Translations under genes and position numbers: made by a program
From: Holothuria scabra
Lineage: Eukaryota; Echinodermata; Holothuroidea; Aspidochirotida; Holothuriidae
Assembly (NCBI GenBank): GCA_037179385.1
Contig: CM074188.1
Location: 27,049,318-27,113,317, forward strand
Direction of reading: 5' to 3'
DNA: 64,000 nt
The notes under the pieces: generated by a model
What the model saw: only the letters and a program-made list of their open reading frames with translations
Database searches by the model: none
What the model was told of the DNA's origin: nothing
Shown here: piece by piece, positions 8,644 to 21,319 of the stretch
Layout: every line of letters starts with the position of its first letter
Position numbering within the stretch: position 1 is the stretch's first letter

Positions 8644-11600
8644 GTAAGAATTGAATAAATTAAATGCCTTATTGCATAAATTTGCAAAACCATGCAGTCC
8701 CACCTGACTTCTTTCAAAACAACAAAGTTTTAAATCTCACATATTTCCTCCTAATACTTACTGTTTCAAGTACATTGTGTTTTTCATGATATAAATACTG
8801 CATATTGCATATTGAAGCATTGACTTTGAATTAAGTAATTTAAGTTCATAATGAGTGATAAAAATATTGTCACATGATTCTCGAGATCCAATATTCACAA
8901 AATAGGATGGTCTAGTTGATACTATTACAAAATTGGGGTAACTGTATTTTCCTTTAAAGGGCCAAACCTCTCACCCCAAACTACAAGTCTATTTCACTCC
9001 TCACCTCCTCCTGGCATGGGGGTACCAAAATGCTCAATTGGCTCAGCTCTTTGATTGACAGCTAATTCAAACAATGTAGAGGTACCAAAACTTATATTAC
9101 ACAGCATGAACAGTACTGAGAGTGTTTTGATTATATACAGTACATTGAGTTTTCTATACTCACCTTGAAGCACTAAACTGAGATTATATCTGGATGAGGA
9201 TGAATTTTGGAAAATTGTGGGAGGGACTTAAGTATGAAGGTTAGGAGAATTGCTACTGTTTGGGGTGAGAAAATTGGGCCTTTAAAGGGCCAATTGCTCT
9301 CACCCCAAACCGCAATTTCTGTAGTAGCCTACAGAAATTCTCAGTTGGCCTAGCTCTCTGATTGACAACAGGTTCAAGAAGTGCAGAGTACTGTACCTCA
9401 CATTACACAGCATGTACTGTACTGAGAGTGTTTTGATTACACATCAGGGTCTTGTATACTTACCCTGAAGCTATTAAACTAATTAAAGATTGTGTCATTA
9501 TGAGGATGAGTTGTAGAGATTGTGGGAGGGACTTAAGTAAGTAGTTTAGGAGAATTCAAATTGTTTGGGGTGAGAGTATTAGCCCTTTAAATACACAAGT
9601 TACTGTATCTTGGCATTGTCCATCGACTTCTCTCTGAATACTTTAAGGCACCCTGTCCTGCTCACAAGACAATAGCACACAATTACAGTACAGTAGCTGC
9701 ACGCGGTGTGATTGCAGTCAGATTTTGTATCATCCTTTTGGGGTTGAGCAAAGGAGTGCAACTTCATGGAATATTATTTTAACTAGATCTTTGGGGTTAG
9801 AGACATATTAGGGAGGGGGGGGGATACGTAACCTCTCAAAGTGTTATCTGTTTAAAAGTGTTTGATTCATTTGATGTTGTGTCATGTTTGTTACAATATT
9901 TGTTTGAGTGTTGAGTATATTTTAACATTTTCTTTATAGTATGTTGAATGCATGGTCCATTTATTTTTGAAAGATGGAGAAATTTTGATGTCAATCATGG
10001 GTACTTATTTGAAAGCAGAACCTTACAGCTTGTTTTCACCTTTGCTTATCATAACCTTTGCCTTAAAGAAGTTTGACAAGAAAATATCAGCACCAGATTT
10101 GAACCCCCTCTCTCTTATAATTCACATTCAGAAGAGAGAATATGATGAGAATTCCTATAGGAACTGTCTGTACAAACATTTTATAGGCAGTGCTGGTTGC
10201 ATCTTGCACTGTGTCTGTAGGATTACTCTATTGGAAAGAGTAATGGTTGCCAAGGCAAATAAAAACAGAAAAATAACAGCCGTCTGCAATTTTAAGGGGC
10301 AACTTGGCATAAAATGATTTCATCATATTTTGAAACAGACTAATGTAATTCACATGAAATTGATGTGATCATAGAAGCACATGGGCTCTGTATCATTTAT
10401 GGAATTTGGCAAAGTGAACTTGAAGATACATTTACTTTATTTATTTAACAGTGTTAGCACAGTGCATTGACCAATGTAGAAAGGAATAGCACGTCATTAC
10501 AAAGGTGAAGTAGGCGGTACACATTCCAACAGCTCAAAGAGTGATATGGGTTTGTCTCAAAAGAGAAAGAGTGGAGTGACAGCTAGGGTTAATCTCTTCA
10601 AGATTGAAAGGAATTTGATGAAGATGTTTCTTCAATCATATTTTTTGTTATTACATATTTGGCACAATCATTTAGTGAAGCTATTTGATTGAGGTAAGAC
10701 CAGAGATCAGAACGCCAATGTGATCGAGTGCACCCATTACCATACTGTACTGTACCTATACAGCAAAAATGTGAGGGAAGTCTATTTGAGTGTCAGGTCT
10801 AAGAGGCCTAAAATTGTGGCATTTCATATGGAATGAGACTGAGGAAGGGAGCTGGATGGGAGAGAGATCGACCCCTCCCTCATACTGTATCGATAATCAA
10901 TGTGTCCCACTTTCAACAAACAGAAATGTGGTATCCCTAGTACATTAAATTGACATTTTTAACTGTGTTCAAATAAATTGCTAATTTAATACTCTGAATT
11001 TTTGAAGAGGCATGCCTTTAGTTTTAGCATGTCATCAATGTGAGACTTCATTTCATACTGTTACTGTATCAGTTGGCACCATTGGATTGGAATACTGATT
11101 CCCAGTTGGTGCAAAGTGAACCAGAAGCAGACGGTGTGAAAGATATTCAAGATGACTCAGTCTTACACATTCAATTGAGTGATAAAGACAAGGGGATTGT
11201 CATAAAATTGTCTGTTAAATTTTGCTGGCATTTGCTGAAGAAGGAAACCATTGTGAAAATTGTTTTATACACTTTTTTATTTGTAACTAATGCACAAAAG
11301 CAATCAAAATTATGTGCAGTGTTTATAGTAGAGTGACTAGTCTTTTATGTTCAGCTGTATTGGTTGTGATTCAGAGAGCTTAGTATACTGAGTCCACCTA
11401 CATGAACAATTTGATAAAAGCTTTTTATAAACTGACATGTGGTCTGGTGATGCACACCTTATCCCTAGTGAAAATGTTGTTTTATGGAGACCTTTGATTC
11501 TACAGTAGTATGATTCATTGACCACTTGATGCTATGGACCTTTCTATGCTTAACAGAAAAGAAACCTTGCCCACATAGTAAAAATTCTTCCTGCAGACCA

Positions 11601-14600
11601 AATTAAATGCTAGGATTTCCATAGTTTAAATCAAAAAAGGAAAAAGAAGATCTAGGCAAAAAAAAAAAAAAAAAGGGCACCCATGTACCAAGTGATCCGC
11701 TGTAGTCTTGTGTTGATTCCAATTGCTAAGGCCATGCTGTATGTATGTACTATTGTACACACACTGTGTGAAGTGTCTGCTTTAATTATACTCTGCATGC
11801 AGATTGGTTCACCTGCATACAGTAAGTCTTCATTGATCTAGTGGAGTGTTACTAGTGTTACAATTGTATCTACAGATGTTGGGAATGTTGAAGCATTTGG
11901 CCAAGGGGGAAGGGGGATCAAAGACGGAGGAGGGGAGAAGGAGGGGAATGGGAATATGTTCAAAGCTCCCTTGAAAGTCTTTTATCCCTAGCTTAGAGAA
12001 TTATTATGAAATTGCAGTTGACTAATGTTTTGTAGATGTACAAGAATATTCCTAAAAATACTGAAGCAGGTGGTATTGCTGCCGCTCCTTTAATTCCATA
12101 GAAAATTACAGGCATCTTTTCTAGTACACTGTTTATAATTTATGCATTCATTAGTACTTTAGATATGGTAAGGTGCAAAACAATAAAACATTAAAATGCC
12201 ATGTAACAAACTTAAAGGCTCAACTCTCTCACCCCAAAGAGTACCAATTCTCCTAACCTTCTTAAGTTAAGCGGAGCCCCTCCCACAGTTGTCTGAAATT
12301 CATCCTCATCCAGACACAATCTCAAGTTTATTGCTTCAGGGTGGTTATAGAAAAACTCAATATGTATAATCAGTTCATCACAACACTCTCTGTACAGGTT
12401 ATGCTGTGTAATAGAAGCTTCGATACTCTGCATTGTTTGACTAGGTTGTCAATCAAAGAACTGGGCCAATTGAGAATTTTGGTAAAACCTCTTTAAGATT
12501 TGTAGTTAAGAGTGAGAGGATTGGCCCTTTAAAGGCATGTCAACTTGTTGTACTCATAAGCAATATTAAAAATAAGCAACAACTGCATCAAGGATGAAGA
12601 ATTCTTAAAAAAGGAACATTAAGTCAAACTTAAATCAAGAGATTGTAGTTAATATCTATAAAAAATCCAAGTCTTAAAACCTTCAGTTGACTATGCATGC
12701 AGCAACTTGTGTATTGCAAATAAAATATAAGATAAATGACAAAGAAACTTGAATAGAAACACTCTTTATATCACTGCAAAACAGGCCTGTATTATGCAGA
12801 TATTTTCCCATACTGTATACAGTACATGCACTTATTGATGCATTTGCTATAGTACTGTAAATTACTGTAACTATGGGGAATTAAGCTATAATGCACTCAT
12901 ACAGTATGCAATTCTTTCACTCAAAATCCCCACAAAAAAATACAAAAAAAAATTAGAGTAGGCAAGTTGCTAGGTTTGATTTACAATCTTGCTGATGATT
13001 ATGAGGAAAACCCATCAGGTATTAATGTGTGTAAACTTGAACGGATAGTTTACACATGCATTTTGACCATTAGCAGGGTTGAATGTCAAAATCCATTACG
13101 TCAATATTCTTCCGTATATCAGGACAAGATCTTTGGATGACAGCACTTTGACGTCATTCCGTCAGTCTTGTTCTTAAGTTGACGTCAAGATGTAGGTGTT
13201 GGTAACCTTTGTGATGGATATTACTGTAGATGGTCTACAAAACAGTAGCTGTAGGTGACAAGTGATGTCAGTATTTCAGCTTTCGTGCATGTTGCTTGCA
13301 TACCCCCGTATAAACTGTATATGTACGAGAGAAATTAATGTGAATTTTGGTTGTAATAAATTTGTTGGCAGTATCTATAGGCTACTTAATAAGAAGGGTT
13401 TAAAGTCACATCAGCTTCTGATATATTAGAAGAGTGCTTATACTCTAAGCATTTCTGTGAAATTTGATCCAGTTTGTGATTCTCAAGATGTTAGCAGGTA
13501 AAGTTGTCACATTTTCAACAAATAGTGAACTTGAAACAAGCACATATGACATCATATCCATTCCTCACATTAATTCGCCTTTTTGTTTTTCTTCAACCTT
13601 TTCAACCAAGTTTCTCCTAAAAAGTCCCACATGATCAAAATATGATTGCATAAGTGCACAGGAACCCTTACAAACTTAGCATTTTCCACAGGAAAGTCCT
13701 GTTCCTGAATCACTTCAAGGTAACCCCACAGTGGAAAAAAGCAAAGTGGAACAAAGCATTCCCTGTCCATGTGAGTAAGTGATATTATACTGTACCTCTG
13801 CTGCCCTCAAGCTCACTTTGGAACTTAAACCTAGTGTCTTCATGACATTTACTGATTTGATTTGAATGGAAGTTTCACCATACTGTGTAGATTTGTTTCC
13901 TCTTTTACATGTATGAAAATTACATTTTTGCTTAAACTTGCCCTTTTAAAGATAGTACTGTAGACTTAAAGATAATAGAAATGATATCAACTATTCCCAA
14001 TTTTATATTTTCTGTTTCAGAGGATGCATACCAACAGCAAGCAGTTATTGATGGAGAAGTCGGTCTATTAGATATACTGGACACAGCTGGACAGGTGAGA
14101 ATTAAAATTTCATATGAGGTACAATGTGCATTACAAATAGAAGGACTTCTTTCAAAACATTTGAGACTTGTCCCTTTCCTCACTATAAAGAGTTTCGTGG
14201 GTTAAACCCTTTGTGAAAGCTTTTCTTTGACTCATTATTTTTCGTTTAGAAGACAAAAAATCATATGGCTGCAGATTTCAGTAAGATTTCAGCAGGGTTG
14301 AAATTAATTCTTCTATTGGAGTTATTTGAAAGTGTTTAAAAAATTATTTCCATTTCAGTTTGACAAAGCATGGTAAGTTGTGGGTATTAAAGGCAGTCAT
14401 TCGTCACCCTAAACTACAGTTTCAGTACGCATACACCAAAACTCTCAATTGGTACAGGTCTTTGATTGGCATCACATTCAAACAATGCATCATAGCTAAA
14501 TTACACGGCATGGTCACTGAGAGTGTCTTGATTACACATTATGGACTTGTATGGCCACTGGGACAAGCCATGAAGCAATAAACTAGGATTGTGTCTGGAT

Positions 14601-17600
14601 AAAGATGAGTTTTAGATAAATGTGGGAGGGGCTCGAAGTAAGTAGGTTGGGAGAATTGGAACTGTTTGGGATGATGAAAATATGCCTTTAAGGGATTGGT
14701 ACTGTATCTGCTGTACACTAGCTCTCCAGTTTATTCCTTACATTCATTCCTGGCACCTCTGTGCTGGTTTTGAGGCAACGTTTGGGAAGGATGAACATTT
14801 TTGCTGATGAGTTGCAAAGTGTGATCTTACAGTACATGTGAAGGAGCATTTTTACTGTACTGCAGTGTAAATATTTGGCTGTACATAACAATTACAATTG
14901 AAGATACACTGTAAACAATAATGATTACCTTAAGTTTCTGTTAAACTTTCATTTCACTTTGTTGTCTCTCATACTTTTGGCCTTTTAGCATTTTATTAAC
15001 TAAATGTTTGAAAGAATATCACCTATCTTGCTCAATATGGCTAATGTTTGAAAGCAGGGCTTCATTCAGGTTTCAAGATTCTAATGAAAGTTAACTTCAG
15101 TAGGCATTTTTTTATAACCCTTTTCAAAGATATTGAAACTAGTAAACTACATAGCACCCTGTCTCAAGGAGAGGAGTCCTTGATTGATGCCTAAGAGGTC
15201 TTAATACCACACCTGACGGTAGTTATGACAGAGCATCTCTAAAAGATTCAAAATCTTTGTAAATAATTTTATCTCAAGTGAAAGTCAACAATCCAACTGT
15301 GTTAATCAGTTTTGTAGCCAGACACAGTATTGGGGTCAAAATTTTCTCTGGCGAAGGGGGGATGGGGTCTGGTGTGATAATAAGAATGTACTTTAAACTT
15401 TAAAGGGAGTGAAAAATGTCAGGGGTACAGTATCAGATTGTTTCAACTGATATGTGTTATCTGGAATATGTTTTGGTATACTCTAGTATACGGTAGATAT
15501 CAGTATCAGTTGGTTTTGTAAGTAGAGTAGGACAAAGGACACTGCCCTACATACACTATAATTCAATACACTACAGTGTTTCTGGCAGAGGTACAAGGGA
15601 GCCCACTCTCTCTGCTATTAGTTTACCAGGGTCATGGTTGCAGGTACTGTAAGTGATGATTGTAATGGTACTAAATAGGAGAATGGTATCAGGACTTATA
15701 AATTCCTCATCCCAGGCATTTTAGGGAATCTGTAAATCTGCATTACTGGTTTCAAGTCATATTGGTACAACACTTATAAAAATTTGTCCAAGGTGGAAAT
15801 TCTGCTCCCTCGTTTAGCCATCACAGCTAACAGTATTATCCCCCCTAAACAGTTACCTGTACATTGTGGAGCCAAGATTGGGTGAAGCAAACACTGTCTG
15901 ATTTCATCATCGTGTCTTTTCAAACTATCACCTTTTGTTCACAAATAAACCAAAAAAAAAAAAACAGTAATTACAACCATAACTTTTTGATGAAATTACC
16001 CCTTATCTGTGACCATCAGTCAACCTTTTTGTAAAATAAATTGCAGTGAAATAAGAGATTGATCGAAGATATTCTAATTGGATGTTTTCTTTTACAGCAA
16101 GAATTTACAGCCATGAGAGACCAATACATGAGAGGTGGAGAGGGTTTCATCATCTGCTATTCCATCACAGATAGGAGAAGTTTTCAAGAGGCAGCAGAAT
16201 TCAAAAACTTAATTGAAAGAGTCAGGACGGTGGACAACCTTCCTATTGTGCTTGTTGGAAACAAGTTTGACTTGGAAAAATCACAACGAGTCGTAAGTTT
16301 AGTTTAGCATTTGATTTCATTGAAAAAGATGTTTTCATGATTGAGTTGAGCTACTGCATGCTCTTGATCCTGTGAGAAAGATAAGATGTAAAAAAGGTTA
16401 ATAAATTTATGGACAATGTTGAATAGTGAAGAGTTAATCAGGAGAACTCTAAATTTAGCAATAATTCTTAAAGTTATCAAATGAAGGAATTGGTTAAAGC
16501 TGTACAGTAACTTATCGAGAAAGGAGTTATCTAAGAAATTTGCTCTGTACTGTTGGACTCTTTTCAGCAAGGGGTGCATTTTATTTCGAAGGCCCTCTGT
16601 GATCATTTCTGCCGCAGCCATCATTTAGAATGTGTTGTGTGAGGAGGTACATTTGTGATGCAGGGATATTTTATATCCTACTGTGAATTTCTTTTTAAAA
16701 ATCAATTAACTAAGAGCAAAATTTTAGTCCAAAGACAAGTAAATGAGATGTGAAGTGTAGGTCCTGTAATGGATGCAAGTTGCAATGAATGAACTTATTG
16801 ATGAAAGAGAAGTCACATGGGTAGGTTGTGGCGTCCTCTATGGTTAAAAGTCTGTAACTATAATAATTGCAGACAACATGTAAACTATGTGTGTAAATAA
16901 GAGACAAGTATTTAAGTTCTTGGACTTCCAACCAAGGTCAGTTTAATGGGAATCTCATGTGTGTCATTAATTTGAAAAAATAAGTGTAGGTCTTTGGAGG
17001 GAACACTTTATAAGACAGAGAACAACGGGGGTGCTTTGAGGTATGTTTAATGTGTTCATGATGGAAACAATTGGTCTGCTGCTAGAATTCACACACAATC
17101 AAAGCCAAATTTATCTGACAAAAAGGCCTTTTCATGGTTTTAAAGCCATGCCATTGTTAAGAGCTGTGATCCAGTGGTCAAGTTAATCAGTAACATCTCT
17201 GACTCTCTGCACTGCAGCAACAAACACTTACTGATCTCAAAGTAGCTGAATGCAAAGCTTAGAGGTAAAGTCTAGATTAATAGTGGCCAACTTGGGAAGG
17301 CTGAAATTTGGTATACTTTTCTTGCCTCATGGACATTTTGCTTCATCTTTTTAAAGAAATATTTTTATTCTATTTTCATAGGTATCATTTGAAGATGGAC
17401 AAACTCTTGCAAAACAGTTCGGTTGCCCATTCTTTGAGACATCTGCTGCTTTCAGACATTATGTGGATGATGTCTTTCACACTTTGGTCCGAGAAATAAG
17501 GAAGAAAGAAAGAGAAGAACTTTATGCTTCACAAAAAAAATCGAGAAAGAGAGACTCCCAAACAAAAATTCAGACTTTTGTGCGAAAAGTCTTCAGTCCA

Positions 17601-17621
17601 AAGAGAGGCAGTTCATCTTAA
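8587..17621 (+). CDS. RIT1: Rit/Ric-type Ras-family small GTPase (3' four exons; P-loop exon off window)
   Basis: Four exons join in consistent phase: 8587-8643, 14021-14094, 16098-16292 and 17382-17621, giving about 187 C-terminal residues. Visible motifs are the switch I effector segment HDPTIED, which Rit/Ric proteins have where Ras has YDPTIED, switch II DTAGQ (the Gln for GTP hydrolysis is present), NKFD and ETSAA for guanine recognition. QQAVID and [11 protein letters not shown] resemble fly Ric and vertebrate RIT1/RIT2. The protein ends in a basic tail ([19 protein letters not shown]) without a CAAX box, as in Rit/Ric, implying membrane contact through charge rather than lipid. The family signals in MAPK and stress pathways at the plasma membrane. 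The GxGGVGKS exon is missing and should lie left of position 1, with the LTR array in the intervening intron. Ric may be the better symbol for an invertebrate. Confidence 0.9.
8953..9286 (+). mobile_element. TTAA-flanked MITE, family 1, forward copy
   Basis: It begins TTTAAAGGGCCAA, then CTCTCACCCCAAAC, and ends with the inverted counterpart GTTTGGGGTGAG ... TTGGGCCTTTAAA. The termini are inverted repeats of about 28 bp with no coding capacity. TTAA lies at both edges, consistent with a piggyBac-type target. Confidence 0.8.
9281..9591 (+). mobile_element. TTAA-flanked MITE, family 1, forward copy abutting the previous one
   Basis: It shares the TTTAAA at 9281-9286 with the copy at 8953-9286. 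Ends are TTTAAAGGGCCAATTGCTC and GTTTGGGGTGAGAGTATTAG, then CCCTTTAAA. The interior carries the family motif GTGGGAGGGACTTAAGTA. Confidence 0.8.
12212..12533 (-). mobile_element. TTAA-flanked MITE, family 1, reverse copy
   Basis: Full length in reverse orientation: TTAAAGGCTCAACTCTC at the left, GAGTGAGAGGATTGGCCC at the right, and the shared interior CTTCATCCTCATCCAGACAC-like block inverted. It lies in the first visible GTPase intron. Confidence 0.8.
14021..14094 (+). CDS. RIT1: GTPase exon: strands 2-3 to DTAGQ
   Basis: The acceptor TCTGTTTCAG and donor GTGAGA flank 74 bases encoding [13 protein letters not shown] and [10 protein letters not shown]. The catalytic Gln is the last codon, so the exon boundary cuts switch II directly after it. 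Confidence 0.92.
14387..14691 (+). mobile_element. TTAA-flanked MITE, family 1, diverged forward copy
   Basis: TTAAAGGCAGTCATTCGTCA opens and GATGAAAATATGCCTTTAA closes. The interior keeps GAGAGTGTCTTGATTACAC and GATTGTGTCTGGATAAAGAT. It is more diverged than the 9-kb copies and lies in the second GTPase intron. Confidence 0.75.
14692..16097 (+). other. GTPase intron, remainder
   Basis: About 1.4 kb of AT-rich intron beyond the MITE. I see no coding or RNA signal. An A-run lies at about 15952. Confidence 0.6.
16098..16292 (+). CDS. RIT1: GTPase exon: switch II to NKxD
   Basis: The acceptor TTTTACAG precedes 65 in-phase codons: [20 protein letters not shown], then YSITDRRSF, and [15 protein letters not shown] before GTAAGT. 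The residue after DTAGQ is Gln, where fly Ric has Val and RIT1 has Ala. Confidence 0.93.
17382..17621 (+). CDS. RIT1: GTPase terminal exon with polybasic tail
   Basis: The acceptor ...TTTTCATAG is followed by 79 codons and TAA: the [20 protein letters not shown] core, an amphipathic [11 protein letters not shown] helix, and a Lys/Arg-rich end finishing GSSS. No prenylation motif is present. Confidence 0.92.
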   Translation, partial: VSFEDGQTLAKQFGCPFFETSAAFRHYVDDVFHTLVREIRKKEREELYASQKKSRKRDSQTKIQTFVRKVFSPKRGSSS

Positions 17622-19672
17622 TGTTTATTCCCGAGACTGAATTTATTCCATCTCAAAACTGTTCCTAAAATTTTCAGAGACTGGATCATCTGCTGCATCT
17701 ATAGTTCTCATGTTTTTTAACTTTCAGACAGAGAGAATTAGCCAGCGAGAAATGGTAGAGTGAGAAAACTTGTGTATTCATTAAGTGGATCTTGTGGTGG
17801 TGTGAATTAAATGTCTACCTCTGCGACGAGTGAATGTTTATCTAAATGTAGTATCCAAGCTGCAGTTCCAGAACTTATTAGGGAGTAATTTGTTACTTAA
17901 AGAATCTCTAGCCTAGTGTCATAGCAATTTAAAATTTGTCGCATTAGCAAATAGTTATCCTGTGCGAAACCTTCCATTTTGAGCCAGTTAGTATCGTGAG
18001 AAGTTGTACAGCAAAAGAGCAATCAAAGTAACTGTACCATGAAGCAATACAACATCATCACCATTTAACCAGCATTGCATACCTTTAAGGAATAGAACCA
18101 CTGAGAATATAAAAGTAATCACATGACTTCCAGTTAGGTCAGCTACCACTGACAAAATGAGAAGAAAGCAAGCACAAATCTTTTATCCTATGGAGTGATC
18201 TGCATGAAGATTTTATTGGAGAACAGATCAAGTTTTCGTGTTTTTGAATAAGTCATCTTATTGTGTTAGCACTGACACTAAAAGCGGGCCTTGAATTATG
18301 CAATTGTGAGATATTAGATATGGTAAGGACTCATACAATTGTGTTTTCAGGTGAATAGACCTGACTCAACTCAGTTGAGGCATTCTAAAGCAAAGCTGAC
18401 AAATTAAATGTTTCTGCCTGAGGACACTTGAGGCCAAGGCACAACTATGTCTGTCACCTCTACCCTGAAGACCTGAATGTTGTGGAATCCTTTGTCATTT
18501 AAACAGTTTCTATGTTTTGGTCAATTGGGTAGTAAAGGGAGAAGAAGTGAAAGTTATGTTGGAACTTGTTTTAATATTTAAAATTTGATAGGTGATGTGA
18601 ATGCAAGAACAAAACCTTTTTGTTGTGGATGAAATTAAAAGTCGTTTATGACGAGTGCAAAATTTACACAAGTTAGCAGGGTCAGTGTTCCATTAACTTT
18701 AAAGCTTAATTGGTTTGTTGGCATAGAGTTGGTACAGTATACCTTTTGAACACTTTGTGGTCAGTTAGTCATCTGGGTCTTTCCTTTGCACCTGGTTGGA
18801 GTGAAAATAACAAGTAACAGTTATATAACCATATAGACATTTTTTACGCACTACACTGATGGAGAAAAAGCATTCCCCGCACTACATGACATGTAAAATA
18901 TGTGCAATTTATTTTCACTCCAACACTTAGTTGTCATAGAAAAGCACTTTGTCTCGTATACACCCCATACTGATGTAAATGCTTTCGGAACCTTTGTAGT
19001 GAAAAATGTTTATTCTTGGTGTACTTATCACAGCAATATTCCTGTGATGAAAATGTACAATCTATGCTATGTACAGTATCTGCTACAGACCTTGAAGACG
19101 CTAAAAGGTTTTATACTTAAGTACTAATGGCTTTCTAATTCAACATTTACCTCAAATCGTAAGCTATATTTGTGGATGACCTTTAGTTCTTAAACCATGA
19201 AGTGCTCTTGGTAAAACCCCCACCGTACCATGCGTTGATCCTCTACCAAATGTAGATCATATCTTTATTAGCATGGTAGACTTTGTCTGAGGCATGTGAC
19301 TTGCTATCTGGGCATTTGCTGGTTTGAGTTTGCGAGTCTTCACCTAACAAAGAAAGTCCCAGTGTGGGAGATCCATTGTGATTAGTTTAACGTTTTCTCC
19401 ATCTTTTAGCCACTATTTGATATTGCACATGCAAAATAATGGTGCAGGGTGTTACACAGTGTGGTATTTTTTTTTTTCTTTTTTTTTTTTTTTTGGGAGG
19501 GGGGTGGAAGTCCTCGTTAGAGATGTAACATTTTCATGGACGGTGTCGATATTTTTTTAAGAAGACAAGGTTAACTTGTCAAATAAAAAGGAAACAGGGA
19601 AACCGGAGATCAGCAACCAGGGCTGAGATTGTATTTAAACAAACAGAAGTGCATAAATATGTGTGCAATAAA
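17622..19672 (+). other. Region after the GTPase stop, possible 3' UTR
   Basis: No coding signal follows the TAA. An AATAAA at about 19667 could serve as a poly(A) signal, giving a 2-kb 3' UTR, and an ATTAAA occurs near 18404. Neither can be confirmed without transcripts. Confidence 0.25.
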
Positions 19673-19950
19673 TTTTGATAATTTGAGCTAAAAGATGAAG
19701 TCCCAACATACTTGAATTTAGCTCAAAAATGGAACAGAATTTGAATTTTGAGTGGAATGTTTAATGATACATGTATTTTTTTTTTCATAATGTATTTAAG
19801 GTAGTTTTTAACACAATTGTTAAGATAGAACATTCCTAATGTAAATATTTAGTTTGTGCTGAGGTAAGATGAGAGTCCAAGAGTACGAGTTTAATAAGAA
19901 TGACTAGTATCCCATCTAGACAAATCCAGCAGTCAAGTGATGGTCAGCAA

Positions 19951-20104
19951 TAGACCTATTTCCAAATAGCAATTACAATGAATTGTGGGATAGAGTTTTG
20001 GGTGTGCGTCAATTCTCACCACAGTAAAATGCCATTGATAAAAATGACAAACACCAAAACTCTATCCCACAATCCTTTGTGATTGCTATTTGGAAATAGG
20101 TCTA
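19951..20104. mobile_element. Hairpin MITE of about 154 bp
   Basis: The left arm starts TAGACCTATTTCCAAATAGC and the right arm ends with its complement, GCTATTTGGAAATAGGTCTA. The arms extend about 55 bp (GTGGGATAGAGTTTTGG and its complement), leaving a loop of about 45 bp. Confidence 0.75.
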
Positions 20105-20470
20105 TAGACCAGTTTGAAGTTTGTTCAAGGAGCAGTATTGCCCAATAGGTCAAAAGTTCAACTGGTAACAGTTTTAATCTGTAATAAGCTGATGGACCGA
20201 TGTAAACACATGTAAAAAAGGCATGCTATGCGCGGCGTGGTCAGCATTGATATGTTTGTTACCAGTTGAGCTGAACAAAGAGGTCACTAAGGCATCCTCA
20301 GATATAAACGTCAAACTCATCTAGTACGTGGGATCATAGTTTACTTCATGTAGTTTTGATGGCTGCAAACAATCTTTAATTTCAGCACAAGGACATTATT
20401 TGCAGGTTTTGAATTTAATGAGATTATACATGGTACAGATAGACTACTCATTTGATTGGGGCTATGTCAT

Positions 20471-20646
20471 TGTTCCCAAGGTTCACTGTTCCCAAGGTTC
20501 AATGTTCTCAAATCTTGGGAACATCCACACTTCTGAGAACATCGAATCCAGGGAATAACAAACCTTGTAATCATTGTCAAATCATTGAGATATTTTAAAA
20601 CGGGGAACATCAAACCTTGGGAACATTGAACCCCGGGAACATTGGG
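20471..20646. repeat. Cluster of GTTCCCAAGGTTCA / GGGAACATTGAACC repeats
   Basis: The 14-19 bp motif TGTTCCCAAGGTTCA occurs in direct tandem at the left and as the inverted form GGGAACATTGAACC at the right. Degenerate copies lie between. It could fold into several alternative hairpins. Confidence 0.6.
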
Positions 20647-21072
20647 TAGATTCCATTTGATCTAGTGGTAGAGCACAATGGACTTTGGAAAACAAATCCA
20701 GTGCCCCTCAACTTAAAGAAATTGGTGGACAACCAAGATATCAAACCAGAAGGCTGTATGTTGAGGGTGATGCGCACTGTTTAACAAGATATTGGCTAAC
20801 GATGCCCCTAATCCCTAACCTAATCCCTAACCTGAACAAAGAGTACAATGGATACAATACAATGGCAACAATCAATCAAGAAACCCCTTGTTGAACAGTG
20901 CACATCTACCCATATGTTGAGGTGTAAAACCCTATCTATCAAACTATGTAGCTAACTGTGGTACAGGTGAATTAAAGAAAACAGAAGATGGCTCCCAAAG
21001 TGACTCAAAAATCTCACCATCACTTGGCTGCAAGATTAAGTGTGTATATGTTGTAATCCCATTTTGTTAATC

Positions 21073-21319
21073 TTAAAGGGCAGGAGCAGTCATCCCAAAT
21101 TGAAGTAGTGTAGTAGACTGTCCAGTTTCATGATTGGCTGTTAGGAGTCATATGAAAACATTTTTTCTCTTTAAATGTGAAACTTACTAGAAATAACTGC
21201 TTCTTTTACCTCGCATGTGCAAGAGTAGAGTCAAGAGAAATAAGACAAAAATTGAGTTATTTGGCTCTTACTTCAAAACAAGTTTGTGGGGACTGCTTCT
21301 GACCTTTAACTCCCTTTAA
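21073..21319. mobile_element. TTAA-flanked MITE, family 2
   Basis: The left end TTAAAGGGCAGGAGCAGTC and right end GGGGACTGCTTCTGACC ... CTCCCTTTAA are imperfect inverted repeats. TTAA lies at both edges. Partial relatives lie near 8840-8945, 39190-39380, 44518-44614 and 53520-53633. Confidence 0.7.

Larger units (their letters stand above)
8644..14020 (+). other. GTPase intron
   Basis: This 5.4-kb intron carries three copies of a TTAA-flanked miniature element (8953-9286, 9281-9591, 12212-12533). A relic near 8840-8945 resembles the family at 21073-21319. The 121-codon ORF at 9952-10317 has no recognisable motif and no splice sites that would place it in the gene. An A-run lies near 11660. 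Confidence 0.7.

Noticed and set aside
9952..10317. 121-codon ORF in the GTPase intron
   Set aside because: No recognisable domain, no conserved motif and no role in the splice chain; a chance ORF is more likely, though an unknown gene cannot be excluded.
13932..14183. Minus-strand 83-codon ORF across the GTPase exon
   Set aside because: Its open frame is the complement of exon 14021-14094; the plus-strand DTAGQ exon with splice sites explains the sequence.
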